From assembly GCA_038329555.1 (NCBI GenBank), contig JBBQNC010000171.1, positions 1 through 7,774 of the forward strand: a stretch of DNA of 7,774 bases, written 5' to 3'. Below, in pieces: positions 1 to 6,449 of the stretch. The DNA comes from JALYUA01 sp038329555. GTDB lineage: Bacteria; Acidobacteriota; Thermoanaerobaculia; UBA5066; Gp7-AA6. The number at the start of each line of letters is the position of its first letter. Positions within the stretch are counted from its first letter, which is position 1. The translations under genes and the position numbers were made by a program. The notes beneath the pieces were generated by a model. The model did not search any database, had not been told where the DNA came from, and saw nothing but the letters and a program-made list of their open reading frames with translations.

Positions 1-70
1 GCGCGCCGGCCGCGTCCCGGCGGGCGCGCGCTTCGAGGATCCGGCTCCAGAGCCGCGTGAGCGGCCTCAC
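1..70 (-). CDS. lpxK: Probable lipid A 4'-kinase LpxK, N-terminal fragment (runs off window)
   Basis: An open frame begins on the minus strand with GTG at 70-68, overlapping the TGA stop of waaA (69-67) as GTGA, and stays open to the window edge. Its 23 visible codons read MRPLTRLWSRIL followed by EARARRDAAGA. LpxK phosphorylates the 4' position of the lipid A disaccharide at the inner membrane. The identification rests on two things. lpxK often follows waaA directly in lipid A-core operons. The short N-terminus with aromatic, leucine and arginine residues is also compatible with LpxK N-termini, which carry a membrane-associating helix. No catalytic motif (the P-loop comes later in LpxK) is visible, so another lipid A or core glycosyltransferase gene is possible. 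The coupled start is well supported; the product name is mostly context inference. Confidence 0.5.
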   Translation of the reverse strand, partial: MRPLTRLWSRILEARARRDAAGA

Positions 71-1362
71 CGCGACGCGGCCTCGCGCCGCGGGCCGTCC
101 CGGAGAGGGAGGACGAGATCGACGGTCCGCCGACCCGCTCCGCGGCTCTCCTCGACCGTTCTCCGGGCGCGCTCGCCGCGGACGGCGGCCGCGGGATCCG
201 CCAGCGCCGCGGCGACGGCCGCCGCGAGCCCGTCGGCGTTCCGGACGCGCTCCAGGATCCCGGCCCGCTCGCCCTCGGCGGCCACCTCGCGGAAGTTCTC
301 CATGTGGCGGCCCGCGATCACGGGAACGCCCGCGGCCCAGGCCTCGATCGGGTTGTGGCCGCCGACCGGGATCAAGCTTCCGCCGACGAAGGCGAGCCGG
401 GCCTCCCGGTAGACAGAGGCGAGCTCCCCGATCGTGTCGAGGAGGTAGACGGCCGTCGTTCCGTCGAGCGGACCCTGCGCTGCGGCGTTTCTCGAACGGC
501 GCACGAGGGTGAAACCGCGGCGCTCGACGAGCCTCGCCACGGAGTCGAACCGCTCCGGCCGGCGCGGAGCGAGGACGAGAAGCGGGCGCGCCGACGCCGG
601 GAGGGCGGCCCACGCGGCGAGGACGCTCTCTTCCTCTCCCTCGCCGGTCGAGGCGGCGACGAAGACGGGCCGGCCGCCCGCCGTCTTGCGGAGACGGTCC
701 GTGTCCGCGAAAGGCGGGGCGGGGCTCACGTCGTACTTCACGTTGCCGGTGACCACGACCCGTTCGGGCGGCGCTCCCAGCTGCCGCATGCGCGACGCGT
801 CGGCCTCGCTCTGCATCGCGAAGAGGGCGACGCCTTCCAGGACCCGGGTGATCCAGCGGCCGGCCATGCGATAGCGCCGGAAGGACGTCTCGGAGAGCCG
901 GCCGTTGACGAGCGCGACGGGAATGCCGCGCCGCTTCGCTCGCTCGAGAAAGAGCGGCCAGATCTCGGTTTCGGTCAGGAGGATCAGCCCGGGGCGCACA
1001 CCCGCGAGCGAGCGCTCGACCGGACCCGCGAAGTCGAGCGGGAAGGAGAACACGCACAGCCCCGCGGGGAAGGCGGACGCGGAACGGAGCGCGAGGTCCA
1101 TCCCCGCGGCCGTCGTCACCGACAGACCGAGGCGCGCCCCGGCCGCGCGGCGCGCGAGCTCGGCCAGGAGGTTCTTCGCGACGCCCACCTCCCCGACGGA
1201 GACCGCGTGCACCCAGACCCCTCCCGCGAGATCGGGGTAGGGACGGCGCCCCATCCGCGCCGGCACGTTCCCGATTTTCCTGCGCCCGGAAAGCGACCGC
1301 AGGAGGGCGTAAGGGGCGTAGAGCGCGAGGGCCGCGGCCGAGAGCAGGCGGTAGGCGAGCAA
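67..1362 (-). CDS. waaA: 3-deoxy-D-manno-octulosonic acid (KDO) transferase
   Basis: This 431-residue protein matches the WaaA/KdtA family (GT30), which transfers KDO from CMP-KDO to lipid IVA at the inner membrane, the first step of LPS core assembly. Residues 1-22 form a hydrophobic N-terminal anchor. The N-terminal Rossmann domain has VHAVSVGEVG (51-60), with the conserved catalytic Glu at 58, and TETEIWP (130-136). The C-terminal domain has PRRPERF (266-272) and GGSLIPVGGHNPIEA (327-341), the CMP-KDO-binding region, and Asn356. Length is normal for the family. The start is TTG: an in-frame TGA lies at 1366-1368, one codon upstream, and the resulting N-terminus fits the family's membrane anchor. 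No strong Shine-Dalgarno is seen. The usual STHxGEE motif reads STGEGEE (238-244), replacing the His by Gly. It is first in its transcription unit and overlaps the next gene, probably lpxK. Confidence 0.95.
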   Translation of the reverse strand: MLAYRLLSAAALALYAPYALLRSLSGRRKIGNVPARMGRRPYPDLAGGVWVHAVSVGEVGVAKNLLAELARRAAGARLGLSVTTAAGMDLALRSASAFPAGLCVFSFPLDFAGPVERSLAGVRPGLILLTETEIWPLFLERAKRRGIPVALVNGRLSETSFRRYRMAGRWITRVLEGVALFAMQSEADASRMRQLGAPPERVVVTGNVKYDVSPAPPFADTDRLRKTAGGRPVFVAASTGEGEEESVLAAWAALPASARPLLVLAPRRPERFDSVARLVERRGFTLVRRSRNAAAQGPLDGTTAVYLLDTIGELASVYREARLAFVGGSLIPVGGHNPIEAWAAGVPVIAGRHMENFREVAAEGERAGILERVRNADGLAAAVAAALADPAAAVRGERARRTVEESRGAGRRTVDLVLPLRDGPRREAASR

Positions 1363-1487
1363 CGCTCACGAGATTAACGCAGCCGGTCGTACGGCGGTCC
1401 CGGAACCGGCCGGATCCCCGCGCAGCCGGAAGATCCCGCCGCCGGGGTGGCGCTCGGGACCCTTTTTCCCTTACAATCCAAGGGTTT
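1363..1487. promoter_or_regulatory. Divergent intergenic region between waaA and the ECF sigma gene
   Basis: These 125 bases separate two genes reading away from each other, so they should hold promoters for both the lipid A-core unit (minus) and the sigma/anti-sigma unit (plus). The part nearest the sigma gene is locally AT-richer than its surroundings. It contains TACAAT at 1472-1477, one mismatch from the -10 consensus. No convincing -35 box is seen 16-18 bases before it. A GGAACC at 1402-1407 resembles an ECF -35 element but has no suitable partner. No terminator is expected or seen here. Confidence 0.5.
1472..1477 (+). promoter_or_regulatory. Candidate -10 element (TACAAT) for the sigma gene
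   Basis: TACAAT differs from TATAAT at one position and lies in the only AT-rich patch upstream of the sigma factor gene. If used, transcription would begin near 1484, leaving only about four bases before the ATG at 1488. That would make the message nearly leaderless, or favour the in-frame ATG at 1542. The lack of a recognisable -35 box keeps confidence low. Confidence 0.25.
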
Positions 1488-2189
1488 ATGTCCTGGAGAA
1501 AAGCGCCAACGCCGGAGCCCCCGGCTCCGTATAAACCGGCAATGGAGCTCGTCTATAGCGAAGCCCGGGTCCGGCGCGAATCCGAAGAGCTGTCGGACCG
1601 CGAGCTCGCGCTGGCGGCCCGCGCCGGGGACATGGTCGCGTTCGAAGCGCTCGTCGTGCGCAAGACGCCGGCCGTCGTCTCGGTCGCCCGGCGCATCGTG
1701 CCGAACGCGGAGGACTCCCACGACGTCGCCCAGATGGTCTTCCTGCGGGTCTGGGAGCAGCTGGACCGGTACGACGAGCAGTTTTCCTTCAACACCTGGC
1801 TCTCTCGCATCGCGACGAACCTCGCGATCGACTTCCTGCGGAGCGCGCGGAGCCGCGAGAGGGCGCACGGCGCGACGCTGCACGTCGTGCGGCTGCGCGA
1901 GGAAGCGACGAGCGGCGAGACGTCCCGCGCGGCGGAGGACGGCGAGATCGCGCGGCTGTTCCGACAGGCAAGCGAGCGTCTGACCGGCAAGCAGAAGGCG
2001 GCCTTCGTCCTGCGGGAGATGGAGGACAAGGATACGAGCGAGATCGCGGCGATTCTCGGGTGCGGAGAGTCGACGGTTCGCAACCACCTCTTCAATGCCC
2101 GCCGGATCCTGAAGCGCGAGATCGAGAAGATCTGTCCGGGCTTCTTCGCGACGAAGGGTCGGAACGGGGAAGGCAAGGCCCGCTCGTGA
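1488..2189 (+). CDS. ECF-type RNA polymerase sigma factor (sigma-70 family)
   Basis: This 233-residue protein directs RNA polymerase to a specific promoter set. Region sigma-2 spans about residues 40-120 and includes DVAQMVFLRVWEQLDRYD (79-96), the polymerase-binding and -10-recognition segment, then FNTWLSRIATNLAIDFLR. Region sigma-4 spans about 160-212, with TGKQKAAFVLREMED and a helix-turn-helix near 183-205 (EIAAILGCGESTVRNHL). There is no sigma-1 or sigma-3, as expected for ECF sigmas. The start at 1488 has AAGGG (1480-1484) only three bases upstream. The in-frame ATG at 1542 (Met19) is a real alternative, because family members usually begin nearer the DRELALAARAGD segment. The stop overlaps the GTG of the downstream zinc-finger anti-sigma gene (GTGA), typical of a co-translated sigma/anti-sigma pair. 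Target genes are not known; the filament operon downstream is one candidate. Confidence 0.93.
   Translation: MSWRKAPTPEPPAPYKPAMELVYSEARVRRESEELSDRELALAARAGDMVAFEALVVRKTPAVVSVARRIVPNAEDSHDVAQMVFLRVWEQLDRYDEQFSFNTWLSRIATNLAIDFLRSARSRERAHGATLHVVRLREEATSGETSRAAEDGEIARLFRQASERLTGKQKAAFVLREMEDKDTSEIAAILGCGESTVRNHLFNARRILKREIEKICPGFFATKGRNGEGKARS
1513..1529 (+). repeat. Perfect 7-bp hairpin inside the 5' end of the sigma reading frame
   Basis: CGGAGCC (1513-1519) and GGCTCCG (1523-1529) form a perfect inverted repeat around a three-base CCC loop. It lies between the two candidate ATG starts of the sigma gene (1488 and 1542), ending 12 bases before the second. If translation starts at 1488 it encodes a Pro-rich stretch. 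If 1542 is the start it is an untranslated leader hairpin that could affect initiation. The pairing is seen directly; any function is inference. Confidence 0.4.
2175..2178 (+). promoter_or_regulatory. Ribosome binding site for the anti-sigma gene
   Basis: AAGG lies seven bases before the GTG at 2186, within the purine-rich end of the sigma gene. It supports the GTG at 2186 as the true start, although the same frame stays open further upstream. Confidence 0.6.
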
Positions 2190-2776
2190 CGCTCTCCTGT
2201 CCCGAGACGCGCGCCCGTTTCGCGGCCTACCTGGACGAGGAGCTGCAGCGGGAGGAACGTTCCGCGCTCCGCGCGCATCTCGCCGCGTGCGCGAGCTGCC
2301 GCAGCGAGGCCGGCGCGGAAGACCCCGCGCTGCTCTTCGCGTCGGTCGCGCCGGAGCCTGTGTCGGCGGAGGACACCGCCCGCGTGCTCGCCTCGGTCCG
2401 CGCGGGCATCGCGTTGAAGAGCGTCGAGCGGCGGGTGCGGGTCATCGCGCCCGTTCGCCGTTTCGCCGGCATGGCCGCCGCGGTGGCCGCGGCCGCCCTC
2501 CTCGCGTTGACGGTCGGGTCGCCCGCGCCGCCCCGCGCCGCGACGGCGCTCCTGGCGGCCCACGCCGCTCCGCCGGAATCTTCGAAGGCCGACGCGGCCG
2601 GCGCCGCCGCCGGCGCCAACGCGACCGGGCCCGCGCGTCCGTCGACCGCTCCCTTTGCGGAGGCGGCCGGACCGGCCAAAGGAAGACTTCCTGCCGACGC
2701 GACGATCTACGACTGGAATCCGGGCGGCGGACAGCCGCGCGTGGTCTGGATCGTGGATCGCTCGCTCGACATCTGA
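2186..2776 (+). CDS. Zinc-finger (zf-HC2) transmembrane anti-sigma factor
   Basis: This 196-residue protein probably holds the upstream ECF sigma inactive at the inner membrane until a signal releases it. The N-terminal cytoplasmic anti-sigma domain has Cys5 and then HLAACASC, giving His31, Cys35 and Cys38: the H-x3-C-x2-C signature of zinc-binding anti-sigma factors. One membrane span lies at about 93-111 (FAGMAAAVAAAALLALTVG), preceded by Arg-rich sequence, which places the N-terminus in the cytoplasm. A low-complexity Ala/Pro/Gly linker (about 112-170) would reach into the periplasm. It ends in a short non-repetitive tail with DWNPGGG and VVWIVDRSLDI. The start is GTG at 2186, overlapping the sigma stop as GTGA and preceded by AAGG. 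The frame is open further upstream, but that overlaps sigma coding sequence and does not resemble the family. The periplasmic tail is a plausible signal-sensing or partner-binding part, though this is untested. Confidence 0.88.
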   Translation: MTLSCPETRARFAAYLDEELQREERSALRAHLAACASCRSEAGAEDPALLFASVAPEPVSAEDTARVLASVRAGIALKSVERRVRVIAPVRRFAGMAAAVAAAALLALTVGSPAPPRAATALLAAHAAPPESSKADAAGAAAGANATGPARPSTAPFAEAAGPAKGRLPADATIYDWNPGGGQPRVVWIVDRSLDI

Positions 2777-2884
2777 TGCGATGAACAGGGGATGGCGAGG
2801 GACGACCGGCAACCCGATGTGAGCGGCGAGCCGTAATCTTTCCTCCGCCCTCTCGAGGTCCCGGCAACAGCCGGGTTTCCTTGC
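2777..2884 (+). promoter_or_regulatory. Intergenic leader with potential alternative RNA folding before the filament operon
   Basis: This is the only gap longer than a few bases on the plus strand after 1488. It contains CCGGCAAC twice (2806-2813 and 2861-2868). A GCCGG at 2870-2874 can pair with either copy. An imperfect nine-pair stem can form between 2794-2802 and 2841-2849, with one mismatch and one G-U pair. No recognised riboswitch consensus fits and no clear promoter is visible. It could be a promoter-bearing spacer, a structured leader, or an attenuator separating sigma/anti-sigma expression from filament gene expression. Confidence 0.4.
2860..2878 (+). terminator. Perfect 6-bp hairpin followed by a short T run (weak terminator or translation-control hairpin)
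   Basis: CCCGGC (2860-2865) and GCCGGG (2870-2875) pair perfectly around an AACA loop and are followed by TTTCCTT. The T run is short for a strong intrinsic terminator. The hairpin sits only nine bases before the TTG start at 2885, where a ribosome binding site would normally be, and GGG at 2873-2875 is the only Shine-Dalgarno-like stretch. It may therefore limit translation or act as a partial terminator after the anti-sigma gene. Confidence 0.4.
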
Positions 2885-3610
2885 TTGAGAAAAAAGATCG
2901 TCTCCCTCGCGGCCCTCGTGGCCTTCGCGCTCGTCGCGCTTCCGCTCATGGCGGCGGAAGAGGCGTCCGTGCGCGTCTTCGTGCTGAAGAACAAGCGCGT
3001 CGAGGAAGCCGCGCTGTTGATCCGCCCGCACCTCTCCGATTCCGCGTCGATCACCCTGACCCAGCGATTGAACGTCATGACCGTCACGGACCGGGAGCAG
3101 AATCTCAAGACGGTCGCGAAGATCATCGCGGAGTTCGACGCGCCGCCCCGCGGGTTCACGTTCGCGGTCAAGCTCGTGCGAGCCCGCGCGGACGTCGCCG
3201 CCGGGTCGATGGCTCAGGAGATCGGCGGCCTCGGCGCGAAGTTGAAGTCGATGTTCCAGTTCAACGACTATGCGCTCATCGACTCCGCGGTCATCCAGGG
3301 TCTCGAGGGCAAGCCCGTCTCCTACCGCCTCGGCGAGGAGTACGTGCTCACGTTCTCCATCGGTCCGGTCGGAGCCGGTGACGAGCTCCTGTTGTCGCCG
3401 ATCGCCCTCTCCCGGTTGAAGAAGAACGAGCAGGGGCGCCTGGTCCCCGTGCCGCTCTACCGCGCTTCGATTCCCGTCGCGTTGAACCAGACGCTCGTGC
3501 TCGGTGCGTCCCGCGACGAGGCGTCGAAGAACGCCCTGATTCTGATCCTTCTCGTCCAGGAGACGGCGCGGCCGGGCGTGCCGGGCGGCAAGACGGTCGA
3601 GAAGCGCTGA
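2885..3610 (+). CDS. Exported secretin-like protein (secretin N-domain plus compact C-terminal beta domain)
   Basis: This 241-residue protein has a signal peptide: RKK then a hydrophobic core (5-21), with cleavage probably after Ala23 or Ala24. Residues about 28-87 resemble a secretin N1/NolW-type domain: VRVFVLKNKRVEEAALLIRPHL, then LNVMTVTDREQNLKTVAKIIAEFD, the usual pattern ending in an E/L-x-x-x-D-x-P helix. Residues about 90-226 form a second domain that ends in VALNQTLVLGASR and ALILILLV, echoing the end of the secretin domain (dG-x-T-x-x-x-G-G then L-x-x-x-x-TP). The protein is far too short to make a full secretin barrel. It begins at TTG 2885: no other start exists between there and the in-frame TAA at 2834, and the signal peptide supports it. 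The next gene, for the filament platform protein, begins two bases after its stop. A periplasmic role near the secretin or motor is likely; the exact function is unknown. Confidence 0.8.
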   Translation: MRKKIVSLAALVAFALVALPLMAAEEASVRVFVLKNKRVEEAALLIRPHLSDSASITLTQRLNVMTVTDREQNLKTVAKIIAEFDAPPRGFTFAVKLVRARADVAAGSMAQEIGGLGAKLKSMFQFNDYALIDSAVIQGLEGKPVSYRLGEEYVLTFSIGPVGAGDELLLSPIALSRLKKNEQGRLVPVPLYRASIPVALNQTLVLGASRDEASKNALILILLVQETARPGVPGGKTVEKR

Positions 3611-3612
3611 CG

Positions 3613-4833
3613 ATGAGCCCCCAGTTCTCGATCAAGATCGGCTGGCCCGACGGCTCCGTCGCCGAAGAGGCGGTCTCCGCCGGAGACGCGGCGGCGGCGC
3701 GCCTCGAGATCGAGCGGCGCGGCGGCCACGTCTTCGACGTGCGCCGGCAGGGAGGCCTGACGCTCGCCGGGCGTACGCACCGCAAGGCGCGGGGGCGCGT
3801 CAAGATGCGCGACTTCCTGATCTTCAACCAGGAGATGATCGCGCTTCTGAAGGCCGGGTTGCCGGTCGTCCACTCCTTCGAGATCCTGCTCGAACGCCAG
3901 GAGAGCCCGACGCTTCGCCGGATCCTGGGCGACATCCGCGACCGGATCAACTCCGGCTCGTCGCTTTCGGACGCCTTTGCGGCACAGGGCGACGTCTTCC
4001 CCCGGCTCTACTGGACGTCTCTCAAGGCGGGTGAGAAGAGCGGCGAGATCGAAGCGGTGCTCCGCCGGTATCTCAAGTATCAGAAGACGGTGATGGCGCT
4101 GTCGAGGAAGGTCGGCTCGACCCTCGTGTACCCGGCGATCCTCATCGCGCTGTCGGCGGTTCTCATCGGGATCCTGATGACCTTCGTCATCCCGCGGTTC
4201 TCCGAGTTCTTCACGGACTTCAGCGCCGAGCTGCCCCTTCTGACCCAGATCGTCATCGGAATCGCGACGTTTTTGCGCCGCAACGTGGTCGTGATCGCGT
4301 CCGCCATCGCGATCGTCTCCTTCTTCGGGAGCCGCTGGCTGAAATCGGCGGCCGGCCGCGACATCCGGGACTCCGTGCTCCTTCGGATCCCCGTCGTGGG
4401 AGGGATCCTCCGCCGCTTCGCGATCACGCAGTTCACCCGCAGCCTGGGAACCCTTCTGGGCGGCGGGACGCCCCTCGTCCCGGCCCTCGAGAACGCTTCG
4501 GAGGCCATCGGAAACCGTTTCGTCTCGCGTCGCGTCGCGAGCGTGGTGGGACGGGTCCGGGAGGGCGGGGAGCTCTGGCGGGCCCTCGTCGACACGGGAA
4601 TCTTCACCAACCTGACGATCGAGATGATCAAGGTCGGCGAGACGTCGGGAGCCCTCGAGGAAATGCTTTCGTCGGTTTCCGACTTTTACGACGAAGAGAT
4701 CGACATGCTGCTCGCGAGGGTCATCTCCTTCGTGGAGCCGGCGATCCTGGTCATCATGGGCGGGGTCATCATGACGATCCTGCTCTCGGTGTATCTGCCG
4801 ATCTTCCGGATCATGTCCCAGATCAAGGGGTGA
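3613..4833 (+). CDS. pilC: Type IV filament inner-membrane platform protein (PilC/GspF family)
   Basis: This 406-residue protein is the polytopic platform on which the assembly ATPase acts to push pilin or pseudopilin subunits out of the inner membrane. Residues 1-64 form the usual short N-terminal cytoplasmic domain (FSIKIGWPDGS to FDVRRQGG). Two T2SSF repeats follow: about 67-190 (FLIFNQEMIALLKAGLPVV, SLKAGEKSGEIEAVL) and about 272-395 (TQFTRSLGTLLGGGTPLVPAL, IKVGETSGALEEML). Membrane segments lie near 171-193, 213-238 and 374-398. Length and layout are normal for PilC/GspF. The ATG at 3613 is two bases after the previous stop, with GAGAAG (3599-3604) as a weak ribosome binding site. The symbol pilC is used for the family; gspF would fit equally well from this protein alone. 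Confidence 0.94.
   Translation: MSPQFSIKIGWPDGSVAEEAVSAGDAAAARLEIERRGGHVFDVRRQGGLTLAGRTHRKARGRVKMRDFLIFNQEMIALLKAGLPVVHSFEILLERQESPTLRRILGDIRDRINSGSSLSDAFAAQGDVFPRLYWTSLKAGEKSGEIEAVLRRYLKYQKTVMALSRKVGSTLVYPAILIALSAVLIGILMTFVIPRFSEFFTDFSAELPLLTQIVIGIATFLRRNVVVIASAIAIVSFFGSRWLKSAAGRDIRDSVLLRIPVVGGILRRFAITQFTRSLGTLLGGGTPLVPALENASEAIGNRFVSRRVASVVGRVREGGELWRALVDTGIFTNLTIEMIKVGETSGALEEMLSSVSDFYDEEIDMLLARVISFVEPAILVIMGGVIMTILLSVYLPIFRIMSQIKG
4825..4830 (+). promoter_or_regulatory. Ribosome binding site deciding the ATPase start
   Basis: AAGGGG lies five bases before ATG 4836, an ideal distance. A GTG at 4830-4832 in the same frame overlaps this sequence and would have no ribosome binding site of its own, so ATG 4836 is preferred. 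Confidence 0.7.
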
Positions 4834-4835
4834 CC

Positions 4836-6449
4836 ATGGCGAAACAGTATGGAAACGGAAGCCCGACTCTCGTTGCGGACGGCGAGGCGCCGCTGGCGAT
4901 GGCCGAACGGCTCGGTCTGCCGTTCGTGGACCTTTCGCTCTTCCGCGTCGACCCGGACCTCTTCCGCTCCATCCCCGTCGAGTGGATGCTCCGCTACCAG
5001 TTCGTGCCGGAGTCGCGCACCGAGAAGTCCATGACGATCATCTGCGCCGACCCGACGGACGTCGTTCGGTTGGACGAGCTCGAGCTCCTGATCGGCGTGC
5101 CCCTCCGACTGAAAGTCGGGAGCCGGACGGCGATCAACGACATCCTGCAGAAGAGCGAGTCCTCGCAGCGCGTTCTGGACGAGGCGACGGAAGACTTCCG
5201 GATGCAGCTCGTCTCGGAGGACGAGGAGGGCGAGGAGACGCTGACCATCGATCGGATCACGCAGGACGCGTCGCCGATCATCAAGCTCGTCGATTCGATC
5301 CTCTTCAACGCGATCCAGCGGCGCGCTTCGGACATTCACATCGAGACTCAGGAGAACGTCGTTCTGATCAAGTACCGCATCGACGGGGTGCTCTACCAGG
5401 CGATGGACCCGATCGACAAGCGGCACCACGGCACGATCATTTCCCGAATCAAGGTCATGTCGGAGCTCGACATCGCGGAGAAGCGGATCCCGCAGGACGG
5501 CCGGTTCAAGCTGCGCGTGCGGGGACGGACGATCGACTTCCGCGTTTCGATCATGCCGACCGTCCATGGCGAGGACGCGGTCATCCGGATCCTCGACAAG
5601 GAGTCCGCGAACGCCGAGTTCAAGAGCCTGAACCTGGAGGTCCTGGGCTTCGACGCGGACACGAAGAAGAAGCTCCGCAAGTTCATCCGCGAGCCTTACG
5701 GCATGGTGCTCGTTACGGGGCCGACCGGCTCCGGCAAGACGACGACACTGTACGCCTGCCTCTCGGAGATCCAGTCCGTCGAGGACAAGATCGTGACGAT
5801 CGAGGATCCCGTCGAGTACCAGCTGCGCGGGATCACCCAGATCCCCGTCAACGAGAAGAAGGGCCTGACGTTCGCGCGTGGCCTGCGCTCCATCCTCCGC
5901 CACGACCCGGACAAGATCATGGTAGGCGAGATCCGCGACGAGGAGACGGCCCAGATCGCCGTCCAGTCGGCACTGACCGGCCATCTCGTGTTCACCACCG
6001 TCCACGCCAACAACGTCGTCGACGTGCTCGGCCGGTTTCTGAACATGAAGGTCGACCTCTACAACTTCGTGTCCGCCCTGAACTGCATCCTCGCCCAGCG
6101 TCTCGTGCGGAAGATCTGCGTCCATTGCCGGGAGGCGATCCAGGTATCGCCCGAGGAGATCCGCGCGTCCGGGATCGACCCCGCCGCCGTGAAGGATCAG
6201 ATCTTCTACGAGGGGAAGGGCTGCCTCGAGTGCGACGGGACGGGATTCCACGGCCGGATGGCGATCGCCGAGCTCCTCGATTTGTCCGACCGGATCCGCG
6301 GGTTGATCCTCGAGCGGCGCCCCGCCGCGGAGATCAAGCGCGCGGCCAAGGAAGAGGGCATGGCCTTCCTCCGCGACGCGGCTCTCGCCAAGGTCACCGA
6401 AGGGTGGACGACGCTGAAGGAAATCAACAAGGTCACGTTCGTCGACTGA
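4836..6449 (+). CDS. pilB: Type IV filament assembly ATPase (PilB/GspE/MshE family)
   Basis: This 537-residue cytoplasmic hexameric ATPase powers filament extension through the PilC-like platform. The N-terminal part (about 20-110, ERLGLPFVDL to INDILQK) is one GspE/MshEN-type N domain. The first half of the usual two-part N-terminus is missing, since only about 22 residues precede ERLGLPF. The N2E domain (about 145-260) has SDIHIE and IPQDGRF. Walker A is GPTGSGKTT (295-303), the Asp box TIEDPVEYQ (321-329), Walker B IMVGEIRDEE (361-370, Glu365), and the His box TGHLVFTTVHANN (381-393). Four zinc-ligand cysteines are present: CVHC (428-431) and CLEC (463-466). The HANNVVDVLGRF stretch is nearer to a GspE-like subgroup than to classical PilB (HTNDA), so the pilB symbol is provisional. 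The catalytic set is complete, as for an extension motor. Its stop overlaps the next start (TGATG). Confidence 0.95.
   Translation: MAKQYGNGSPTLVADGEAPLAMAERLGLPFVDLSLFRVDPDLFRSIPVEWMLRYQFVPESRTEKSMTIICADPTDVVRLDELELLIGVPLRLKVGSRTAINDILQKSESSQRVLDEATEDFRMQLVSEDEEGEETLTIDRITQDASPIIKLVDSILFNAIQRRASDIHIETQENVVLIKYRIDGVLYQAMDPIDKRHHGTIISRIKVMSELDIAEKRIPQDGRFKLRVRGRTIDFRVSIMPTVHGEDAVIRILDKESANAEFKSLNLEVLGFDADTKKKLRKFIREPYGMVLVTGPTGSGKTTTLYACLSEIQSVEDKIVTIEDPVEYQLRGITQIPVNEKKGLTFARGLRSILRHDPDKIMVGEIRDEETAQIAVQSALTGHLVFTTVHANNVVDVLGRFLNMKVDLYNFVSALNCILAQRLVRKICVHCREAIQVSPEEIRASGIDPAAVKDQIFYEGKGCLECDGTGFHGRMAIAELLDLSDRIRGLILERRPAAEIKRAAKEEGMAFLRDAALAKVTEGWTTLKEINKVTFVD

Noticed and set aside
304..1377. 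Plus-strand open frame opposite waaA
   Set aside because: It is charged and Arg/Glu/Gly-rich with no domain, and is fully explained as the complement of waaA.
1402..1407. GGAACC as an ECF -35 element for sigma autoregulation
   Set aside because: No matching -10 (CGTC/GTC-like) lies 15-18 bases downstream, and such hexamers are expected by chance in this composition.
2599..2618. GGCGCC-rich inverted repeat within the anti-sigma gene
   Set aside because: It is the result of GCC/GGC codons in the Ala/Gly-rich linker; no sign of a separate element.
2791..2875. Possible c-di-GMP (GEMM) or SAM-type riboswitch upstream of the secretin-like gene
   Set aside because: Short matches such as CCGGCAACC resemble parts of SAM aptamers, but the other conserved blocks of GEMM or SAM classes are absent, so it was kept only as an unclassified structured leader.
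1553..3031. Long open frame on the minus strand across the sigma/anti-sigma genes
   Set aside because: It is an Arg/Ser/Ala-rich shadow of real genes in GC-rich DNA, has no recognisable domain, and opposes two well-supported genes.
4686..6251. Open frame of over 500 codons antisense to the assembly ATPase
   Set aside because: Its Asp/Val/Leu-rich low-complexity composition mirrors the third-position bias of the ATPase gene; no motifs are present.
4982..6448. Upstream extension of the PilM-like frame through the ATPase gene
   Set aside because: The frame is open by chance in GC-rich DNA. The extension is Arg/Asp/Pro-rich noise, and ATG 6449 with its stop/start overlap gives the family-like N-terminus.
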